DNA of 64,000 bases from Cynocephalus volans (lineage: Eukaryota > Chordata > Mammalia > Dermoptera > Cynocephalidae): assembly GCF_027409185.1 (NCBI RefSeq), contig NC_084463.1, positions 159,255,869 to 159,319,868 on the forward strand, read 5' to 3'. Positions 59,001-64,000 of this stretch are shown piece by piece. The notes below the pieces were generated by a model that made no database searches, was not told the origin of the DNA, and saw only the letters and a program-made list of their open reading frames with translations. The position numbers were made by a program, and so were the translations under genes. Position 1 is the stretch's first letter. Each line of letters opens with the position of its first letter.

Positions 59001-60029
59001 ACTATTCCCAGCTAGGAAGGTGTCTGGACTTGGGATAAACAAGGGATAAGAGGGTTTACTTACCTGGATCACTTAAAAGAAGGCATATGTGATAGATGAA
59101 GCAGTTCCTTCTAGTGTGTGTAGATCTGGGTAGCTCTTCATGGTGCAGTTCTGACCCATTCTGTACATGACAGCCAGAGTGGTGGAGCTGGGATCCCACT
59201 GCAGGTCTAACTCCAGAGTGATGCCCTTCACTACCACACCATATATAGCTTACCAGTATACAGAAGTGAAGCTGGGTGTAAAAGCCTAGAGTCTAGAGAA
59301 TATACTAAAAACATAAACTATTAGGCAAAGAAAATGAGGTTAGAAGAAGGCACAGGCAGCTCAGCTACACTGGTTAGTATCCATCAACTCCCTACAATCC
59401 TCCATAAAGTGAGCCAGGCCTTTGTGCTACAGGCTGTCTTCTGACTACCACCACCACCATCACCCACCCCCCCACCCCCGAGCCCTGGGCTGCTGGCAGG
59501 CTGGCTCTTCTGTGATATGGAGGAACTTGTTGGTCTCCATGGTTACAGTAACCCACTGATACGGGAGGAGCCGAATGAAGTGTGAGGCTGGCAATGTGAG
59601 CTTCCCCCAGCCCTTGGCACCATGTGGTACTGGTATGTCGGCTGTTTCTTGGACCTCTTCTGGGAGGAAGGAGTTAAGGAACTGACGAGGAAGGAAGAGC
59701 CCAGGCAGGACCTGGCAGGACCACCTTGATCCTTCTTTGGGCTACACAGAGGGCAAAGGTGTGTCTGCCTTCTCATTCACCTACTCCTCTTAGCAGGATG
59801 GTTTTATGCTAGGAAAGAGGGTCCTTTTTGCTTGACAGCCCAGCCATGGCAGGAACTTGATTTTTCTTTGTTATGGAAGGAATACCAGGGTAGTGGGAAT
59901 CAGGTTGGCTACACTGGTACTTGTAGTCAAGTTCTTAGAGATTATAAGTCTTTCCAGGGCCCAGAGAACCCTCTGAGATGGGAATCAAAGGTTCCTACCT
60001 GAAGTGAAGAGAGATGACAGAAAACCTTA

Positions 60030-60420
60030 TCAAGACATTCCTGAGCACCAGGCACTGGTGAACACTGATGTGGATTTCCTCATTTAATCTTCACACTAAT
60101 CCTGTGAAATGGGTACAGCTAGTGTCCTCATGCTCCAAATGAGGGAACTGAGACTTAGAGAAGTCACGTAATCTTGCTCATGTTCAGTCATCTAATAAGT
60201 AGCAAAGGTTGGGCTCTCATCCAGGTCCGTCTGCCTCCAGAACTCTGCTGTACTATCCTACCTCCCCTAACACGGTAAGCAGAGAGACTGTAGTAAGTCT
60301 TCAGCACAGTTTCCCTCTTCTTAGTATCTAGAGGGCAGGAACCAAATCTCACTGAACTTTGCAACTGACCCTGGCTCCAGAGGTACGTGCTCAACAAAGG
60401 TTTGCTGGGGCAACAGCAGT
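60030..60420. mobile_element. MIR (minus) and L2 tip (plus)
   Basis: 60,030-60,245: GAGCACCAGGCACTGGTGAA ... ATGAGGGAACTGAGACTTAG fits reverse MIR. 60,290-60,420: CTAGAGGGCAGGAACCAAAT ... GTGCTCAACAAAGG fits the L2 end. Confidence 0.6.
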
Positions 60421-61199
60421 TGGGGATAGAGATAGAGACCAGACCCCATTGAGCAGATTCTCAGGGATGAAATGGTGCTAGAAGCTTCTGAAGTTTTGGT
60501 TGTTCAGTAGAATCCACTGTGTTTCAAGAGGAACCCAGCATTTCAAGTGGCTCTGAAGACAGGAGATTTGACAAGTGCTCATTGTATTATGACTTCCAGG
60601 CATGAAAGGGAAGAGCTGGAGGTGGCTTTCTATTCTCATCTCTCCCTCCATGGTATGTCTTGCCTGCTAGTCTTCCTAGCAGGCTCTGGCTTCTGCTGTG
60701 GTGGCTTTGAGGCCTGCAGGCTCCGTTCATAGCCCAGGCTGCAGTGCTGCTCTCCCCGCTTTGGGATAAGTGTTGCAGCTCAGTGAGCTAAAGGGCAGCA
60801 AACCACCTTGTTGTTGGCTTGGTGCTGAAGATGCAGGCTCTGCTGGTGTCATTTGTCAGGGAGCCTACTTACCCTGACTGGGAAAAGGGAGCTGCCCTTT
60901 GCCAGCTTTACACTGTCCCAACCTCCCCGTTACGACAGGATATTAAGAGAATGTAGGTGTTCCGCAGGTGGAGCCATCACAGTTAATTTGGAGGGCAGGG
61001 GACATCCAGCCTCTCCACTGGGAATTGCTTACCACAGTTTTACAAGTTCTCTCCTACCCAGAATTCTCCTCTAGTCTATTGACTCTTGACAGTTGAGAGT
61101 AACAGTTGCTGAGGATCAGAGGATGCAAGAAAGACTCCAGGATGCAGCAAATGAGGAAGGGTTAAAAACTAGGTACTTGTCACAGCCACATGACTTTTT

Positions 61200-61355
61200 T
61201 TTTTTTTTTTTTTTTTGTCTTTTTGTGACCGGCCGCACTGTGCTCAGCCAGTGAGCAGCGCACCGGCCATCCTTATATAGGATCCGAACCCGCGGGTGGG
61301 AGCACTGCTGCGCTCCCAGCGCCGCACTCTCCCAAGTGCACCACGGGGTCGGCCC
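61200..61355 (-). mobile_element. CYN-type SINE, GAGCCCG form
   Basis: Minus-strand copy flanked by GCCACATGACTTTTT / GCCACGTGACTTTTT. Confidence 0.86.
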
Positions 61356-61899
61356 GCCACGTGACTTTTTATCAGAGTCCTACCTCATCTTTACCCAGTC
61401 TGTCTGTTTAAGGTCAGTGCTTGGTACTTCCTCAGTTTACAAAACCCCTTACTGTCTCTCGCAAATAAGATTGAGGAAACAAACTATCCTTCTGTCACCC
61501 TGGGGACTGGAAAAATGAAGCTCTTGGATCCTGGTCTGGCTTCTGAGTCTGACAGTTAATTAAGGGGCAGGTGGTCCCAGGAAAGCCTGAGCCCAGGATC
61601 CAGAATAAACTATGACCTCTTCCACTGAATCAGGGCCCACTTTGGGGAGGGGTGGGAGACAGAGGGGTTGCTATGGCACCACCTGGATAGGCCTTTAAAA
61701 CAGCACTCCACCACTGGCCTGAATCAAACATTGTCATTCCGGTTGTCCCAGGCACCTTTCCTGAGTCTTCAGATATTCTCCTTCCTTCGAGATTGTAGAA
61801 GAAGAGCCACTGGCTTATCATCTTTTGGAGGAAATGAGAGCAGATTGGACATCAAGAAGAGTTGATGAGAAACTGGTAAAGAGGACTGACTGTCAGGAA

Positions 61900-62040
61900 C
61901 AGCAGGATGCTAAAGCAGGGACAGGCACTGATAGACCTTGGGACCTTGGGCAAGTCCCATAACCTCTGTCAATTTCTCAGTGGATAATGGGGATGCTACC
62001 TACCTTGTAGGTCTGTGTATGGAGAAAACATAGAAGCATC
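61900..62040 (+). mobile_element. MIR SINE
   Basis: GGGACCTTGGGCAAGTCCCA ... GTGGATAATGGGGATGCTAC ... CCTTGTAGG fits MIR. Confidence 0.72.
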
Positions 62041-62650
62041 AGTGCGCGATATGTGCTGGTGTCAGACATGTTGATTCTGTTGACCTGGGCTCATATGTGT
62101 GGCAAACATTTCTTGGCTGTCCCTGAGTAATGTGGTCGCCCAGGGGTATATGATTAGGTGCCATGAGGGCACAGAGGAAGGTTTGCCCTTCCCTAGAGGG
62201 GTTTATGGGCTACCAATATGAGATCTTCACAGAACTGCTTAATGGGAAAGATCCTAGCCTAGAGTCCTGGAGTGAATGAGAAATAGATCTGAGAGTGAGA
62301 AGAAAGGTGGCAACCAGGACACAGACGGGGGGTCACTGGTCTGGAAGGAGAGTCTTCCATTAACAAGAGACAGCCACCTAGTCCTGTGCTCACCACATGG
62401 GGGCTTTGCAGGAGGAGGGTGTAAGGAACCCCAGGCCCTTGGAATTCTAGAGAAAGGAGTGTGTTGTTTGGGGGATGAGGCATGGGAGGTGGTGACTGGA
62501 GACTTGGAGGTGAGCGGGAACCTAGATATAGACTTCCAGAAGTAGTGCTGGATGGGACTTAGAAGGGGACATTAGGATTGTTCCCCAGCCTTTTGGCAAA
62601 ATCTAGGATTAAGCATCTCATTCTCTATCAGTGGTAAAGTTTTTAGATTG

Positions 62651-62734
62651 TTTTTGGCAGCTGGCCAGTATGGAGATCCCAACTGGTAACCTCAGTGTTA
62701 CTGCACTGTAACCAGCTGAGCTAACCAGCCAGCC
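62651..62734 (-). mobile_element. CYN-type SINE, tRNA-Ile monomer, diverged
   Basis: GGCAGCTGGCCAGTATGGAG through GAGCTAACCAGCCAGC in minus orientation. Flanks are only weakly alike, so this copy may be older. Confidence 0.7.
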
Positions 62735-63139
62735 TGTGATAAAGATTCTTAATCTAGAACCTGTAGACCTCTAAGGGGCTTCACAGGGTCATCAAACTCC
62801 CTGAAATTATGTCCAAAATGTTTTGTGTCTAAGTGGAATGTGTGTGCTTTTTTAGAAATTAGGAGGTCCCTCTGCCACTGTGGACTTGCTCATTTCTGCT
62901 TACCCCCTCCCGCTTCGTTCCTGAGGGGATGGTTTTGCTGGGTTTTGGCAGGGCTGCCACTGTGGGTCAGCACATCTGAGTCATGCTTATTCCTCCCCAG
63001 CCCTATTTCAGGCTGTGTTACAATGATCTGCCCCAACCCAGGTCCCACCTGCTACAGGTGAGATAAGGGCTTTATGATAGCCCTGGCTGGAGGAAATCTC
63101 CTCCTTACACTCTTGCCAGCTGTTACCCAGCAAAGCACC

Positions 63140-63440
63140 TTGGGGAGGGTGGGGCAGCCCACTTCCGGGGCGGGAGGACGGGGGAGGGGAGAAGGAAGCT
63201 GATCTAAACCCGCCTCTTTCTCTGTCTCCCTTCCTGCCCGTTCCCCTTCTGCCCCTTTCCTCCCACCTTGTTCCTGGTGTGGTGGCCTGGGACTGCACGC
63301 ACTTCCTGACCACCAGGCCCTGGCCTCGAGAAGCCACGGGGCTTTGTCCCCGTTGCTCTCCTTGCCAAACCCAATCTCTCTCTCACTGCTAGTGGTGGTT
63401 TCGGTTGCGACACAGTCCAGGTTCCCAGGCAGGAACCGCT
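63140..63440 (+). promoter_or_regulatory. GC-rich patch with GC box in MARK2 intron 1
   Basis: Local rise in G+C with CCACTTCCGGGGCGGGAGG (ETS plus GC box, about 63,160-63,178) and some CpGs, in otherwise CpG-poor intron. It may be an internal promoter or enhancer; no clear donor was chosen. Confidence 0.3.
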
Positions 63441-64000
63441 CGGCCTGGCTGCTTCACTACTTTTCACTGAGGAGGTGGTGGAAGGTGTCGCCTGCCCTGG
63501 CTGAGTAAGGGTGGCTGGCTGAGCCGCAGCCCCCACCCTGGGCCTGGCTCTTGCCGGCCTCTGTACTTTGCCCTCGCTGCCTGACAGGTTCTGCTGTGGG
63601 CTGTGCTGAATGGAAGTCGCTGGTAGTCCTTGTCCCTTTCTCCAGCCGGGTATGTTTTCCCTTTTTACTCTGGGATTGTCCCCTCCTCTTTTGTCTCTCC
63701 CACCTTAAACACAGGATCTTTAAAGAATTGCTAAAGGGAGCCAGGCAGTAGCACAGCGTAGTAAAATTCACAGGAAGGGTGTCCAGATGTCGAGGAGGCA
63801 TTGACTGGGAGAGGAAGAGATCCCAGGGGAAGCGTCTCCCTGTAGAAGGAGTCAGCAGGCTCAGCAAGAGTGAGGCCAACAGGCTGGTGGAGGCTGAGGC
63901 CAGCGAGGCAGGCTGTGAACAGAGAGGGCGCTCTGCCACCATGGTGAGGGGGAGACGGGGAATGCCCAAGGGACGCTTTTCCTCCACTCCATGGTGCAGG

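Larger units (their letters stand above)
27666..64000 (+). other. MARK2: MARK2 intron 1 (runs off the window)
   Basis: From the GTAAGG donor of exon 1 no recognisable MARK2 exon follows. A very long first intron, tens of kb, agrees with what I recall of human MARK2. Stretches with no feature I can support, beyond low-complexity runs and weak repeat traces, are 29,060-30,380, 30,602-33,060, 33,250-35,020, 35,261-36,750, 42,390-43,480, 43,670-45,340, 45,520-46,520, 47,970-50,185, 53,295-58,525, 59,005-60,025, 60,430-61,180 and 62,740-63,140. Confidence 0.8.

Noticed and set aside
55000-64000. MARK2 exon 2 and kinase exons
   Set aside because: I looked for the expected residues around SKSNMIRGRNSATSADEQ and the kinase glycine loop in all plus frames and found none.

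Overview
This window is mammalian nuclear DNA. It holds one complete gene, the 5' end of a second, and many interspersed repeats. No prokaryotic or viral gene system is present. All identifications are by reading; no database search was possible.

Organism: fifteen short interspersed elements carry a tRNA-type A/B-box head, with forms close to tRNA-Ile. In the forms I recall they match the CYN elements of colugos (Dermoptera). There are no Alu, B1/B2 or carnivore elements. A colugo such as Galeopterus is therefore the best guess (inference, about 75%). The gene order SPINDOC then MARK2, same strand, matches human 11q13.

Layout: (1) 1-4,300 is upstream intergenic DNA with old MIR fragments and one young SINE. 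(2) 4,318-15,978 is SPINDOC (C11orf84): a CpG-island promoter with a TATA/CArG-like box, six coding exons giving 382 residues, five phase-1 introns, and a 3'UTR ending at an AATAAA. Its last intron (6 kb) holds a MaLR LTR and a 1.36 kb L2. (3) 15,979-26,700 is the intergenic spacer with LTRs, L2/MIR, a cluster of three CYN SINEs and a consensus CTCF motif. (4) 26,750-27,665 is the MARK2 CpG island, with five spaced copies of a TTTCCGG-containing block, two upstream ORFs and coding exon 1 (18 codons). (5) 27,666-64,000 lies within MARK2 intron 1; the kinase exons are beyond the window. The intron holds a decayed Charlie-type hAT transposon, a block straddling its right end present in three tandem copies, a near full-length mariner interrupted by a CYN SINE, ten CYN SINEs (nine antisense to MARK2) and one or two candidate alternative first exons.

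Function: SPINDOC binds the histone reader Spindlin-1 in the nucleus. MARK2 is a Ser/Thr kinase of microtubule-associated proteins and cell polarity. Nothing here links the two beyond adjacency. I found no convincing undescribed system; the most unusual structures are the intronic triplication and the MARK2 promoter array.
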